Positions 18,112 to 29,838 are shown, numbered from the stretch's first letter. The stretch: 64,000 nucleotides of DNA from Paludibacter sp. (GCF_009712605.1 NZ_WASO01000001.1:124001-188000), one strand, 5' to 3'. Numbers and translations: made by a program. Notes: generated by a model from the sequence alone, not told the origin.

Positions 18112-18753
18112 ATGAAACGTTCGTCAGTCTTACTGCTTTTGCAGCTCTTGTCGGGTGTTTCCGTAGGAGCGCAAACACCAATCAGGGTCGACTTGTATCA
18201 GGGTGGGAAACTTTCAATAGACGGGTCAACCAATATTATTCCGTTTCATATTTACCAATCGAGCGATCAATTATTTTCCAGGCCGACTATCCGGTTTGTT
18301 GCAACTACAGTGGAGGATAAAATCTATCTTTCCGAGAATCAGTTGTTCATACAAGTAAAATCATTTCGGTCGAATAATCCGATGGCGTTGCACGATTTTT
18401 TGAAATTGATTCAATCGGATAAATATCCGCTTATCAAGGTGGAACTTTGCTATATTGATAGGATGGTGTCTACAGATAAAAAGGGCAGGTCGGGAGGAAA
18501 TGCCCTGATTAATATCACCATCACAGGAGTTACGTGCCAATATAGTTTGCCGGTTACTTCGGATATGGTGGACGGCAGGACAATTATCAGTGGCCGGAAA
18601 CAGCTCAATATTCGTGACTTTGGCTTACAACCTCCTCAAATCATGATGGGACTTATTAAAGTGAGTGAATTAATAACCATCGATTTCCGTTTCCCCTGTA
18701 ATATTGATCTGGATTCTACTGTAATTCAGAATATGGCTGTGAGAGCTGAATAA
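18112..18753 (+). CDS. Second, divergent YceI-like exported protein
   Basis: A 213-residue protein. The chosen ATG begins a clear signal peptide (MKRSSVLLLLQLLSGVSVGAQ); an in-frame GTG 42 bp upstream adds an unlikely leader. The body follows the layout of the first YceI protein: LSIDGSTNIIPFH early, LKLIQSDKYPLIKVEL in the middle, NITITGVTCQY later, and GLIKVSELITIDF at the end. Similarity is low but collinear, so it looks like an old duplicate. It closes the trio. Confidence 0.68.
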   Translation: MKRSSVLLLLQLLSGVSVGAQTPIRVDLYQGGKLSIDGSTNIIPFHIYQSSDQLFSRPTIRFVATTVEDKIYLSENQLFIQVKSFRSNNPMALHDFLKLIQSDKYPLIKVELCYIDRMVSTDKKGRSGGNALINITITGVTCQYSLPVTSDMVDGRTIISGRKQLNIRDFGLQPPQIMMGLIKVSELITIDFRFPCNIDLDSTVIQNMAVRAE

Positions 18754-18863
18754 CCGGGTCTGGAGATAATCTGTATGGTGGACTCAACTCCGTTTGTAGT
18801 GATCTGTAAAGCTGTTTGGTGTTCGGAGTATGGCTCTTACGTCGAAACCTTGCAAAAGGATAG

Positions 18864-18897
18864 AAAAGCGACGGTGTAACACACTGTCGCTTTTTTG
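18864..18897 (+). terminator. Rho-independent terminator of the YceI/porin cluster
   Basis: Stem AAAAGCGACGGTGT/ACACTGTCGCTTTT with loop AAC and a T run, about 110 bp after the last gene. Confidence 0.85.
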
Positions 18898-18914
18898 TTT
18901 GGAAGAAAAATTGC

Positions 18915-18922
18915 TACATTTG
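18915..18922 (+). promoter_or_regulatory. -7 box TACATTTG
   Basis: Matches TAnnTTTG, 90 bp upstream of the lipoprotein gene at 19012. Confidence 0.45.
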
Positions 18923-19011
18923 ACAGGGCTTCGAAAGCAGGAGCTTTCCTTTTAGCAATGGCGGGGCGGAGACTATGCCGAACGAGGGGTTCAATATAAA
19001 AAATAGACGAT

Positions 19012-19674
19012 ATGAAAAAGACGATGCTGTTGTTTTGTATACTTTCTTTGCTGTGCTATAGTTGCAAAAGTGACTGTCAAAAACCCGACTTCTTCCAGTC
19101 AATGGTAAAATATCCCCGGTTCGATCCATCAATCGACCGCTCACTCCTCAAAGGTTTTGATAATATCTTATTAGAGAAGAGAAAAGTAAAAGGAAAGAGC
19201 TGCTGGTATCTATCCACTTCCCGGAACGGATATTTAAATATCAGAGGATATTTATGGGCTAAAGACAGCATTGTATATATTAATACGACAAAAGATTGTA
19301 ATCCAAAACGTAATCAAATTTTATTCAATTTCAACAAGGTTAATTCTGATTCAATCTGGACTGTCTTTTATGATTGTAATTATGGAAGTGATACAACACA
19401 TTTATTAGATGTAAGTAAATTACTTGATTGGTATGATCCGGCAATTCACGAAAAAACAAGAGTATTCCATGTAACTGAAGATCCCTATAGAGAATTTGAT
19501 GGCCCTCATTTGAGTGAATTTGATGTTGCCGTATCTCTTAAATACGGATTTGTTATAATGGAATATGTGCGCCCTAAAGAAAAAAAAGGTTATACCATTA
19601 CCGTATATCCCAATCCAGGCCTAAAAATATTCAAATTAACACGGCCTTATATCAAACAGAAATATCCCCAATAG
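19012..19674 (+). CDS. Uncharacterised lipoprotein
   Basis: A 220-residue protein of no family I recognise. It begins with a lipoprotein signal peptide (MKKTMLLFCILSLLCYSC, Cys near residue 18). The mature part is rich in Tyr, Asp and Lys and contains a run of Asp/Tyr motifs such as DSIWTVFYDCNYGSD and a PYREFDGPHLSEFD segment. Base composition is more AT-rich than its neighbours. It is followed by a cascade of small hairpins and then another small unknown gene. An immunity-like role is possible but unsupported. Confidence 0.6.
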   Translation: MKKTMLLFCILSLLCYSCKSDCQKPDFFQSMVKYPRFDPSIDRSLLKGFDNILLEKRKVKGKSCWYLSTSRNGYLNIRGYLWAKDSIVYINTTKDCNPKRNQILFNFNKVNSDSIWTVFYDCNYGSDTTHLLDVSKLLDWYDPAIHEKTRVFHVTEDPYREFDGPHLSEFDVAVSLKYGFVIMEYVRPKEKKGYTITVYPNPGLKIFKLTRPYIKQKYPQ

Positions 19675-19689
19675 AGTAGAATAGCCGAT

Positions 19690-19811
19690 TTCACTCTCGC
19701 GGGTCCCCTGATAGTGCAAGCTTGCAGATTGACTAGTTCAAGTTTTCGGCGATAGCTGTAACCTGAACTGGAAAGATAACCAAGTTATACTTGGTTGTGG
19801 TTGCCAACCAC
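19690..19811. repeat. Hairpin cascade between two unknown genes
   Basis: Three inverted repeats in series: 19735-19769 (AGTTCA...TGAACT with a GCGATAGC core), 19778-19796 (AACCAAGT/ACTTGGTT) and 19797-19811 (GTGGTTG/CAACCAC). The stretch at 19688-19712 (CTCTCGCgGgTCcCcTGAT) recurs at 20224-20248. The first hairpin shares its core with the one at 212-241. Confidence 0.6.
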
Positions 19812-19911
19812 TTTGGTTTTAGCTTCGCTGACCGTTCGTTCAGCACAAGATACCGCTTCGCTCAATCTTGCGCTAAACATCAGGTAAACAATGAAAAATC
19901 ATTTTTAATTT

Positions 19912-20199
19912 ATGCAAATGTTAGATATACCGCAAGATTGGTTAATATTAAAATCTGAATTGCTTGAGTTAGAAAATAATTTGGATGATTCCCTATTAAC
20001 AGAAGATTTATTTCAAATAAAACGTGATGATTTTATCATTGATTCAGGTTGGTATCAAAGCCAAAATGCATTTATGACCTATTTAATATTACAGTCTAAT
20101 TGGGAAAAACCTATAGTAGAAATAAGAAGTTTTAAGATAGATGAATGTCTGAATGCTATCCGATTAGTAATTTTATATGCAGATACATTGCGCCATTAG
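19912..20199 (+). CDS. Small unknown protein (immunity-like)
   Basis: A 95-residue acidic cytoplasmic protein with no signal peptide or TM segment. It is strikingly AT-rich compared with neighbouring core genes. Size, acidity and position downstream of a hairpin spacer resemble small orphan immunity genes of Bacteroidetes toxin loci, but no toxin is in the window and no motif is recognised. Real coding is likely: the frame is clean and the composition is protein-like. Confidence 0.5.
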   Translation: MQMLDIPQDWLILKSELLELENNLDDSLLTEDLFQIKRDDFIIDSGWYQSQNAFMTYLILQSNWEKPIVEIRSFKIDECLNAIRLVILYADTLRH

Positions 20200-20217
20200 A
20201 ATTCTCTTGATGACGTG

Positions 20218-20310
20218 ACCATTTTCGCTCTCGCAGATCTCATGATCCATGTGGATGTGAAAGCCATCTGGAAATATAAGACGCTTCGTAATAACAAACG
20301 CCCTGCCTAA
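20218..20310 (+). pseudogene. Possible coding remnant
   Basis: A short open stretch reading about FALADLMIHVDVKAIWKYK and ending at TAA 20308-20310, with coding-like codon use but no start. The first part resembles a frame at 19690-19716 (DFTLAGPLI), so both may be decayed copies of one tail. Weakly supported. Confidence 0.25.
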
Positions 20311-20335
20311 TGATTATCATTCCGGCAGGGCGTTT
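20296..20335. terminator. Bidirectional terminator
   Basis: 12-bp perfect arms AAACGCCCTGCC/GGCAGGGCGTTT between the accessory patch (+) and the GH97 gene (-). Confidence 0.7.
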
Positions 20336-20354
20336 CTGTGAGATATAGCGAAAG

Positions 20355-23596
<3,242 letters not shown>

Positions 23597-23598
23597 AC

Positions 23599-25050
23599 TC
23601 AGTGGGTTGCCAGTTTGAAGAAACGGTTCCAGCGGATTTTGCCAAGGAATGTCTTATCCTTATCGAGTGACAGCCATACAAACAACGGTTGTCCCACGAT
23701 ATGATCCTCGGGCACAAAACCCCAGTAGCGCGAATCGGCCGATTTGTGACGGTTGTCGCCCATCATCCAGTAATAATCCATTTTGAAGGTATACGTTTTG
23801 GCCGGTTGTCCGTTGATATAGGGGACACCGTTTTTCATTTCAAGTTTGTTATGTTCGTAGGCTTCAATAATGCGCTGGTAAGCCAGCAGGTTGTCAGGTG
23901 TCAAAGCAACAGTGGCGCCTTTCTTCGGAATCCAAAGAGGACCGTAGTTGTCGCGTGTCCAGCCTTTGGTATTGCCCAACGGGAACACATCGCCTCCCAT
24001 GATGGAAGGTTCGGTAATAATGGAGCGGATATTGCGGTATTTCTTGAGAAGCAGATATTTTTCATGCGTCAAAGGAAGACAATAAACCGGATTTACTTTT
24101 CCATTCGGGCTAAGTTTATATCCTAACTGGCGCATAATATCATCTCCATATGTCTGAGTCAGTAATGTGCGGTCGTCGTTGCTTACTCCCAGTTCTTCAA
24201 ACTGTTCGTCGGTCAGCAAGCTGCCATCGGTTTGAATCCAGTAGTTGTACTGAACACCCGGATGGTCGTATACTATTTTTCCGTCGATATACACCTGATT
24301 GTTAACGATTTTAAGCGTTTCGCCCGGTAGACCGATACAGCGTTTTACGTAATTTTCGCGCTTGTCGACAGGACGGAACATCATTTTGCCGTAGTACGAT
24401 TCTTTTGCTTTTACAATGTCGCGACCGAAACGATAGCACATTTCAGGTGTCGGCTTCATGTCAGGTGCCTGTTGTTTCAGAAATGAAAGCCCTTCTGAAT
24501 AACAATTAGTGTAATAATCAGGGTTTTGCTGCAAAATGGTAATTGTATCGCCGGCAGGAAAGTTGAACACGACAATATCGCCACGTTTCACATGGCCGGT
24601 TCCCAACAGACGTTTGTAAGGCAATTGCGGAGTCTCAAAATATGATTTGCAGTTGAATACGGGCAATGTGTTTTGTACCAACGGGAAAGACAGAGGCGTG
24701 TTGGGTACGCGGGGGCCGTAAGCTACTTTGGATACAAACAGGAAATCGCCTACCAGCAACGATTTTTCAAGCGAAGAACTCGGTATCTGATAGTTCTGGA
24801 AGAAGAACAGGTTGATGATATAGACTGCAACCAAAGCAAATACGATTGCGTCCACCCAGCTCATAACCGTTCTTACGGCCGGATTTTTGCTTTCTCTCCA
24901 CCATGTCCAGGGTATTTTTTTTGTGATATAAACGTCGAAAATGAAAGGGAGCAGCAGCAAAATCGGCCACCAGCCGATCCATACTGTAAACAAAATGCAG
25001 ATGAGAGCTGCAACGCCGAATTTAATCCATTGTTTAATTGGTTGTTCCAT
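23599..25050 (-). CDS. lepB: Signal peptidase I
   Basis: Inner-membrane serine protease that removes signal peptides of exported proteins. The 483 residues have two N-terminal hydrophobic segments (about 9-37) and a third near 68-90 leading into the catalytic serine region IPSSSLEKSLLVGDFLFVSK, the lysine region YVKRCIGLPGE, and the late motif GDNRHKSADSRYWGFVP. Extra insertions between them are usual for Bacteroidetes. ATG 25050 was chosen over an upstream TTG (25083); both follow the -7 box. Confidence 0.93.
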   Translation of the reverse strand: MEQPIKQWIKFGVAALICILFTVWIGWWPILLLLPFIFDVYITKKIPWTWWRESKNPAVRTVMSWVDAIVFALVAVYIINLFFFQNYQIPSSSLEKSLLVGDFLFVSKVAYGPRVPNTPLSFPLVQNTLPVFNCKSYFETPQLPYKRLLGTGHVKRGDIVVFNFPAGDTITILQQNPDYYTNCYSEGLSFLKQQAPDMKPTPEMCYRFGRDIVKAKESYYGKMMFRPVDKRENYVKRCIGLPGETLKIVNNQVYIDGKIVYDHPGVQYNYWIQTDGSLLTDEQFEELGVSNDDRTLLTQTYGDDIMRQLGYKLSPNGKVNPVYCLPLTHEKYLLLKKYRNIRSIITEPSIMGGDVFPLGNTKGWTRDNYGPLWIPKKGATVALTPDNLLAYQRIIEAYEHNKLEMKNGVPYINGQPAKTYTFKMDYYWMMGDNRHKSADSRYWGFVPEDHIVGQPLFVWLSLDKDKTFLGKIRWNRFFKLATH

Positions 25051-25105
25051 GCCAAGATAATTATTTCGTTTGAGCCAATTCAATAAAGTGAATCAGAATG
25101 AGTTG

Positions 25106-25113
25106 CAAAAGTA
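25106..25113 (-). promoter_or_regulatory. -7 box TACTTTTG of lepB
   Basis: Minus-strand TACTTTTG between dtd and lepB, upstream of both candidate lepB starts. Confidence 0.55.
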
Positions 25114-25187
25114 CAAAAGAAAGAGGAAGTTACAAGCAATTTTCGGAAAGCGCTCTCTTAACATTTCTCAAAATCAGATGTTTTTGC

Positions 25188-25640
25188 TTATTCGCGTAAG
25201 TGTGAATCAATAAAAATTGTTACCGGCCCGTTATTTAGCAGTTCAACCTGCATGTCGGCGGCAAATATTCCCGTTTGCACAGGCTTACCCAACAGAGAGG
25301 TTACATTGTCGCAGAATTGCTCGTACATCGGGATGGCAACCTCGTGTTTTGAAGCCCTGATGTAAGAAGGCCGATTGCCTTTCTTTGTAGATGCCATCAG
25401 GGTAAACTGACTGACAATCAGAATACCTCCGTTGATGTCCGTTACAGATCGGTTCATCACACCATTTTCATCGTCGAAAATGCGGAGATTGACCAGTTTT
25501 CCTGCCAGCCATTGACTGTCGTCCGGAGTATCCTTATCTTCTATGCCAACCAACGCCAATAAACCGTCGTCTATTTTTCCTGTAATCGTTCCTTCTACTG
25601 TAACCGATGCACGTTTAACTCTCTGAATAACAAGTCTCAT
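25188..25640 (-). CDS. dtd: D-aminoacyl-tRNA deacylase
   Basis: Cytoplasmic proofreading enzyme that hydrolyses D-aminoacyl-tRNA and glycyl-tRNA(Ala). The 150 residues match the family exactly: start MRLVIQRVKRASVTV, the SQFTLMAST motif near 76-84 with the conserved Ser/Gln/Thr, and the Gly-cisPro motif NNGPVTIF near 136-143. Transcribed toward lepB. Confidence 0.94.
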   Translation of the reverse strand: MRLVIQRVKRASVTVEGTITGKIDDGLLALVGIEDKDTPDDSQWLAGKLVNLRIFDDENGVMNRSVTDINGGILIVSQFTLMASTKKGNRPSYIRASKHEVAIPMYEQFCDNVTSLLGKPVQTGIFAADMQVELLNNGPVTIFIDSHLRE

Positions 25641-25752
25641 TTTGTGCTTTGTCTAATATAGTTGATTCTAAACTCGTTTTGTTTTTTTCTTAACAACATA
25701 ATTTCGCTTCTCTGGAGCTCCAAAAATCACTATTCGATTATTTTCTACCTCT

Positions 25753-25872
25753 CGGGACCGCGTAGCGGTATCCCGTTTGCAGGAAAACGCCTACAGCGTT
25801 ATGTAAAAATGCAATTATCCTCCATGCCGGGATGAATCCCGACGTTATTATTGGGACAACACCTCCGGTGTT
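25753..25872. repeat. Array of four small hairpins
   Basis: In order: 25753-25775 (CGGGA...TCCCG), 25786-25800 (AACGC/GCGTT), 25828-25841 (CGGGAT/ATCCCG) and 25858-25872 (AACACC/GGTGTT). All four are clean and closely spaced. They lie in the 291-bp gap between the Crp/Fnr gene and dtd. There is no open frame and no U-tract. Confidence 0.65.
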
Positions 25873-25931
25873 TAGTGGGCGCTTTTCAGATAATCGTAAA
25901 TTGTAAATTTTTCAATCGTAAATCACACACA

Positions 25932-26615
25932 TCATCCTTCCCGGGCTGCCATGTGTTTTAGGGCAACGGCGTTGACAACCGTTACTTTTTTCTTTTCGAC
26001 ATGGATAATGCTGTCGCTTACCATTTCGCCAATGGCACGGGCCAGTGCCGGACGTGTCACCCCGAAACGGTCGGCAAGCGCTTGCTGGCTCTCTTCCATC
26101 TGAAATTCGATGCCTGGAACGGATGCCAGTTTCTCAACGAAATAAGACGCCAGCTTCTTTTTCATTGTACCGAATTGCAGGAAGCGTATTTTTTGGGTCA
26201 GGAATTGAGTCTGGTCGGAAATCATGCGCAAAAAATTGTTCAACACCGTGATGTGCTGCTGCAGCAATTTACTGAAACTCTCCCGTCCAATGACCATCAG
26301 CGTCAGATCAGTCATGGCTGTAATATCCACAGGAAACTCGTTGCGCGCGGCATAGATAAAGGCCGGAGCCAAAATATCGGGCGCCGTGAGGGTGGCAATC
26401 GTTACCAGTTTGCCGGCCGGATCGGTCATGTCACTACGGACAGTACCATCCAGAATCATCATTAACGAACGACACGGATCACCCTGCAAAGCTACTAAAT
26501 CGCCTTTTTCAAAATGCAGTTCTTTGTAGTTGCCTTCCAGAATCTCTTTTAGTTCTTCGGTTGTTAATCCCTTAAAAAGAGGACTTTCCTTTATAATAAG
26601 TGCAATATCCTTCAT
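25932..26615 (-). CDS. Crp/Fnr family transcription regulator (HcpR-like)
   Basis: A 227-residue regulator: cNMP-type sensor domain at about 10-125 (LFKGLTTEELKEIL, GDLVALQGDPC), a dimer helix near 125-145 and a winged HTH with recognition region ALADRFGVTRPALARAIGEM near 185-205. It has one cysteine, so an Fnr-type four-Cys [4Fe-4S] cluster is excluded. It is divergent from hcp across a 626-bp gap with a dyad operator at hcp, which suggests an HcpR/DNR-type nitrosative-stress regulator. Sensing chemistry (heme, as in known HcpR proteins) is inference. Confidence 0.85.
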   Translation of the reverse strand: MKDIALIIKESPLFKGLTTEELKEILEGNYKELHFEKGDLVALQGDPCRSLMMILDGTVRSDMTDPAGKLVTIATLTAPDILAPAFIYAARNEFPVDITAMTDLTLMVIGRESFSKLLQQHITVLNNFLRMISDQTQFLTQKIRFLQFGTMKKKLASYFVEKLASVPGIEFQMEESQQALADRFGVTRPALARAIGEMVSDSIIHVEKKKVTVVNAVALKHMAAREG

Positions 26616-26637
26616 TGTTTCAACTTTGGATGAGTGA

Positions 26638-26645
26638 CAAAATTA
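26638..26645 (-). promoter_or_regulatory. -7 box TAATTTTG of the Crp/Fnr gene
   Basis: Minus-strand TAATTTTG, 23 bp upstream of the start codon. Confidence 0.55.
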
Positions 26646-26690
26646 CACTTTTTTGGCCTCATCTTTCAATTTAGCTGGATTAATTTGCTC

Positions 26691-26940
26691 TTTGCCTGCG
26701 GCAGGCCTTACTTTTTGGTGCAAAAAGTAAGCAAAAACATAGACGGAAAGAACTCGTTCGCTCGGCCATAAAACATTTCCTCACTAACAAACTTTTGTAG
26801 CTGGCCTACTCACTCAAACAGCTTTCCGTCAGTATGGTATTTTTGTTTGTCCCTTTGGGTCTGGTTTTTCCAATAATTAAAAAACAATGAGGTTCTATTC
26901 TTGCATGTCTTGCTCATGCAGATTGGAACTGCCTTGTCCG
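26691..26940 (+). repeat. Dispersed intergenic repeat, family A copy 2
   Basis: About 250 bp, inverted relative to the copy at 4393-4645 and collinear with it over its whole length. The rest of the 626-bp gap (26616-27241) holds an inverted repeat CTCCTTTTTGC/GCAAAAAGGAG with a long loop (about 27006-27062), a small AGGGGC/GCCCCT hairpin near 27077-27092, and the hcp control region. Confidence 0.8.
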
Positions 26941-27132
26941 GTGAGCCAACCAACGGTCAGCGTAAGCTAAAAAACAAGTGAAGCGGGCATAGCCTTGAAT
27001 TTTTTGTCTCCTTTTTGCTTCAAGTGGAACATCCCGGCCAAAGCGACGGGGGCAAAAAGGAGGTCAGGGTTACAGGGGCAGATGCCCCTTATCAAATTCT
27101 TAAATGCAGTTTTACTATATGAAAATTCGGAG

Positions 27133-27150
27133 TTGTAACATAGGTTACAA
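27133..27150. promoter_or_regulatory. Crp/Fnr-type dyad operator upstream of hcp
   Basis: TTGTAAC-ATAG-GTTACAA is a perfect 7-bp-arm dyad with 4-bp spacer. Its centre is about 41 bp upstream of the transcription start inferred from the -7 box at 27172, the class II activator position. The divergent Crp/Fnr protein is the obvious candidate ligand. Confidence 0.75.
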
Positions 27151-27171
27151 ATTTTGCGTTTTGCCCTGCCA

Positions 27172-27179
27172 TACCTTTG
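27172..27179 (+). promoter_or_regulatory. -7 box TACCTTTG of hcp
   Basis: TACCTTTG 63 bp before the ATG. There is no good -33 TTTG at the usual distance, in keeping with activator dependence. Confidence 0.65.
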
Positions 27180-27241
27180 TCGCAGTAAAAAACAGAATCA
27201 AAAAGTAAATTGTAAATATTTAAACTGTAAATTATCTAACT

Positions 27242-28888
27242 ATGTCAATGTTTTGTTATCAATGTCAGGAAGCCGCAGGCGGCAAGGGATGTACACTAAA
27301 AGGTGTGTGTGGAAAAGATGATCAACTCGCCGGTTTGATGGACGTGCTGATTTATGTCACAAAAGGAATCGCAGTTATCAACAGCGAAATGAAAAACTGT
27401 TCGGCCGATACAAGCAAAGCCGATCATTTCATTCTTGACGCTTTATTCTCGACCATTACCAATGCCAACTTCGACAAAGAAGCTATCAAAGATCGTATCA
27501 CCAAAGGACTGCAATTGAGAGACGAACTGTTGAAAGAAACCGAAAGCTGTCCGGTCGATTTTGATGAATATCCCCAGGTAAGCGTTCAACTTACTCCTGA
27601 TCAATACGAATCATTTGCTCCTTCGGTGGGCATTCTTAAAGAGGAAAATGAAGATGTTCGTTCGTTGAAAGAGCTGGTGATGTATGGGCTGAAAGGACTT
27701 GCTGCCTATGCTCACCACGCACTGAACCTCGGTAGCGAAGACGAATCGATCTATACTTTCATGTCGGACGCTTTAGCTCAGGTTTCAAGAAACGACAATA
27801 GCGTTGATGCTCTGGTTGCGCTCACCCTGCAAACCGGCGAATATGGCGTGAAAGGAATGGCATTGCTCGACGCAGCCAATACTTCACACTATGGTAACCC
27901 CGAAATTACCAAGGTAAACATCGGAGTGGGAACCAATCCGGGAATCCTTATCAGCGGTCACGATTTGAAAGATATCGAAGAGCTGCTGGCTCAAACCGAC
28001 GGCACAGGCGTGGACGTGTACACACACAGCGAAATGCTTCCGGCTCACTATTACCCTGCTTTCAAGAAATACAAACACTTTGTGGGGAACTACGGTAACG
28101 CATGGTGGAAACAGAAAGACGAGTTCGAAACCTTCAATGGTCCGGTACTCTTTACCACCAACTGTATCGTTCCTCCTTCATCGAAAGCAACTTACAGCGA
28201 CCGCATCTACACCACCGGTTCGGCCGGCCTGCCGGGAGCAACTCATATTGCCAACCGCGAAGAAGGTGGGCAAAAAGATTTCTCGGTTATCATCGAACAT
28301 GCCAAGAAATGCGCTCCTCCTCAGGAGATCGAAAAAGGCGAAATCGTGGGTGGATTTGCACACAATCAGGTGATGGCTCTGGCCGACAAAGTGGTGGATG
28401 CCGTAAAGACAGGCGCTATTAAGAAATTTGTGGTGATGGCCGGTTGTGACGGTCGTATGTCGGCTCGCGGATATTACAGCGACTTTGCAAAGGAACTTCC
28501 GAACGACACGGTAATCATGACGGCCGGTTGTGCAAAATACCGTTACAACAAACTGGAACTGGGCGATATTGGTGGGATTCCTCGTGTACTCGATGCCGGT
28601 CAGTGTAACGACAGCTACTCACTGGCAGTTATTGCTCTGAAACTGAAAGAAGTATTCGGTCTGGAAGATATCAACGAACTGCCGATCGTCTACAACATTG
28701 CATGGTATGAACAAAAAGCGGTGATCGTGTTGCTGGCTCTCCTTTATCTCGGAGTGAAAAACATCGGCCTCGGCCCAACTTTGCCCGCATTCCTTTCTCC
28801 TAATGTAGCAAACGTTTTGGTCAACAATTTCGGCATCAGAGGTATTTCTACCGTCGAAAACGATATGCAGAACTGGATCAACAACTAA
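27242..28888 (+). CDS. hcp: Hydroxylamine reductase / hybrid cluster protein
   Basis: Cytoplasmic iron-sulfur enzyme; family members reduce hydroxylamine and, more physiologically, NO to N2O. The 548 residues carry the N-terminal cluster motif C5-x2-C8-x8-C17-x5-C23, the class I/II pattern of anaerobes without the internal insertion deletion of class III. Hybrid-cluster ligand regions are visible: [28 protein letters not shown] and [10 protein letters not shown]. It is followed by the RIC gene and faces a Crp/Fnr gene, together a nitrosative-stress island. Confidence 0.96.
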   Translation: MSMFCYQCQEAAGGKGCTLKGVCGKDDQLAGLMDVLIYVTKGIAVINSEMKNCSADTSKADHFILDALFSTITNANFDKEAIKDRITKGLQLRDELLKETESCPVDFDEYPQVSVQLTPDQYESFAPSVGILKEENEDVRSLKELVMYGLKGLAAYAHHALNLGSEDESIYTFMSDALAQVSRNDNSVDALVALTLQTGEYGVKGMALLDAANTSHYGNPEITKVNIGVGTNPGILISGHDLKDIEELLAQTDGTGVDVYTHSEMLPAHYYPAFKKYKHFVGNYGNAWWKQKDEFETFNGPVLFTTNCIVPPSSKATYSDRIYTTGSAGLPGATHIANREEGGQKDFSVIIEHAKKCAPPQEIEKGEIVGGFAHNQVMALADKVVDAVKTGAIKKFVVMAGCDGRMSARGYYSDFAKELPNDTVIMTAGCAKYRYNKLELGDIGGIPRVLDAGQCNDSYSLAVIALKLKEVFGLEDINELPIVYNIAWYEQKAVIVLLALLYLGVKNIGLGPTLPAFLSPNVANVLVNNFGIRGISTVENDMQNWINN

Positions 28889-28904
28889 CCAAAATCCTTT
28901 TCTT

Positions 28905-28928
28905 GGGGTGCGGTGAAAGCCGCGCCCC
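28905..28928 (+). terminator. GC-rich hairpin between hcp and RIC genes
   Basis: Stem GGGGTGCGG/CCGCGCCCC with a 6-base loop (one G-T pair) and no T run. It may be a partial terminator or mRNA end-stabiliser that sets the hcp:RIC ratio. Confidence 0.5.
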
Positions 28929-28949
28929 ATTTATTCAAATAAACTAACT

Positions 28950-29654
28950 ATGGCAACAACAGTAGGCGAAATGGTTCGCCAAAATCCAAAATTAGCAGAA
29001 ATATTTACCCGTTTGGGCATTGATTTTTGCTGTAACGGTCACGACTTACTGGAAGAAGCCGCCCGCAAGGCAAATGTGGATATTGAACTGGTAAAGAAAC
29101 AACTGAAAACTCAACCTGAAGTAGAAGCGGTAAATTTCAATTATGACGCGATGAGTCTGTCGCAATTGATCGACCATATTCTGGGTTATCACCATGAGTA
29201 TATCTACAAATCGAGCGAATATATTTTGTCGGTGTTGGATAAGGTTCACGATCGGCACGGAAAAAACCACCCGGAATTGGAACAGATAAAATACCTGACC
29301 GAATCTATTTTGGGAGAATTACCTATTCATCAGCACAAGGAAGAGATGATTCTGTTTCCTTACATCAAAACGCTCGATAGCGGAGTAATAAGCAATGATT
29401 CTTGCTTCGGAACGGTGGCAAATCCTATTTCGGCGATGGAATCCGACCATGTGGCTACCGGAAAGATGTTGTTCTTTATTCGCGATTTGTCAAACAACTT
29501 TACGCCACCGGAAGATGCATGCGCCTCATTCGAATTGCTTTATAAATTATTGAAAGCAATGTTTGAAAACATACAGCAACACATCCATCTGGAAAATAAT
29601 TTGTTACACCCAAAAGCTATTGCTGTTGAAAAGAGTTTGAAGAGGGAGACTTAA
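28950..29654 (+). CDS. Di-iron iron-sulfur cluster repair protein (RIC/ScdA/YtfE)
   Basis: Repairs iron-sulfur clusters damaged by NO or peroxide through a hemerythrin-like di-iron site. The 234 residues have the N-terminal ScdA domain with the LGIDFCCNGHDLLEEA motif (about 22-37), then a four-helix domain with iron-ligand histidines in HHEYI, HQHKEEM, ESDHVATG and QQHIHLENNLLHP. It lies 61 bp after hcp on the same strand and probably shares its promoter. Confidence 0.94.
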   Translation: MATTVGEMVRQNPKLAEIFTRLGIDFCCNGHDLLEEAARKANVDIELVKKQLKTQPEVEAVNFNYDAMSLSQLIDHILGYHHEYIYKSSEYILSVLDKVHDRHGKNHPELEQIKYLTESILGELPIHQHKEEMILFPYIKTLDSGVISNDSCFGTVANPISAMESDHVATGKMLFFIRDLSNNFTPPEDACASFELLYKLLKAMFENIQQHIHLENNLLHPKAIAVEKSLKRET

Positions 29655-29697
29655 CCTGCTAATCAGAAAGAAAATAGATATTATACAGATTAAGTGT

Positions 29698-29838
29698 ATA
29701 TAAATCTCAGCTTCAGACCTCTCCACCCAGCCTCCTCCCCCGAGGGGAGGAGGAGCAAGACAGTGAGATATTTAGAATTCAATTCGTTTTGCAGATTACG
29801 TCCCTCTCCTCGGGAGAGGGATATAGGGAGAGGTCAAA
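29698..29838 (+). repeat. Dispersed double-hairpin repeat, family B copy 2
   Basis: Same architecture as 14149-14290: ATATAAATCTCA lead, GACCTCTCC, a CTCCTCCCCCGAGGGGAGGAG hairpin shortened here to its ends, GACAGTGA, an AT-rich middle with GAATTCAATTC, then a second hairpin and GGAGAGGTC. It sits between convergent genes and could serve both as a terminator. Confidence 0.85.

Noticed and set aside
26691-26940. Insertion sequence
   Set aside because: No transposase frame, no target duplication visible; only a non-coding repeat is supported.
29698-29838. CRISPR-like appearance of the CT-rich repeat
   Set aside because: The unit is one structured element of about 141 bp, not short repeats with unique spacers; no cas gene is present.
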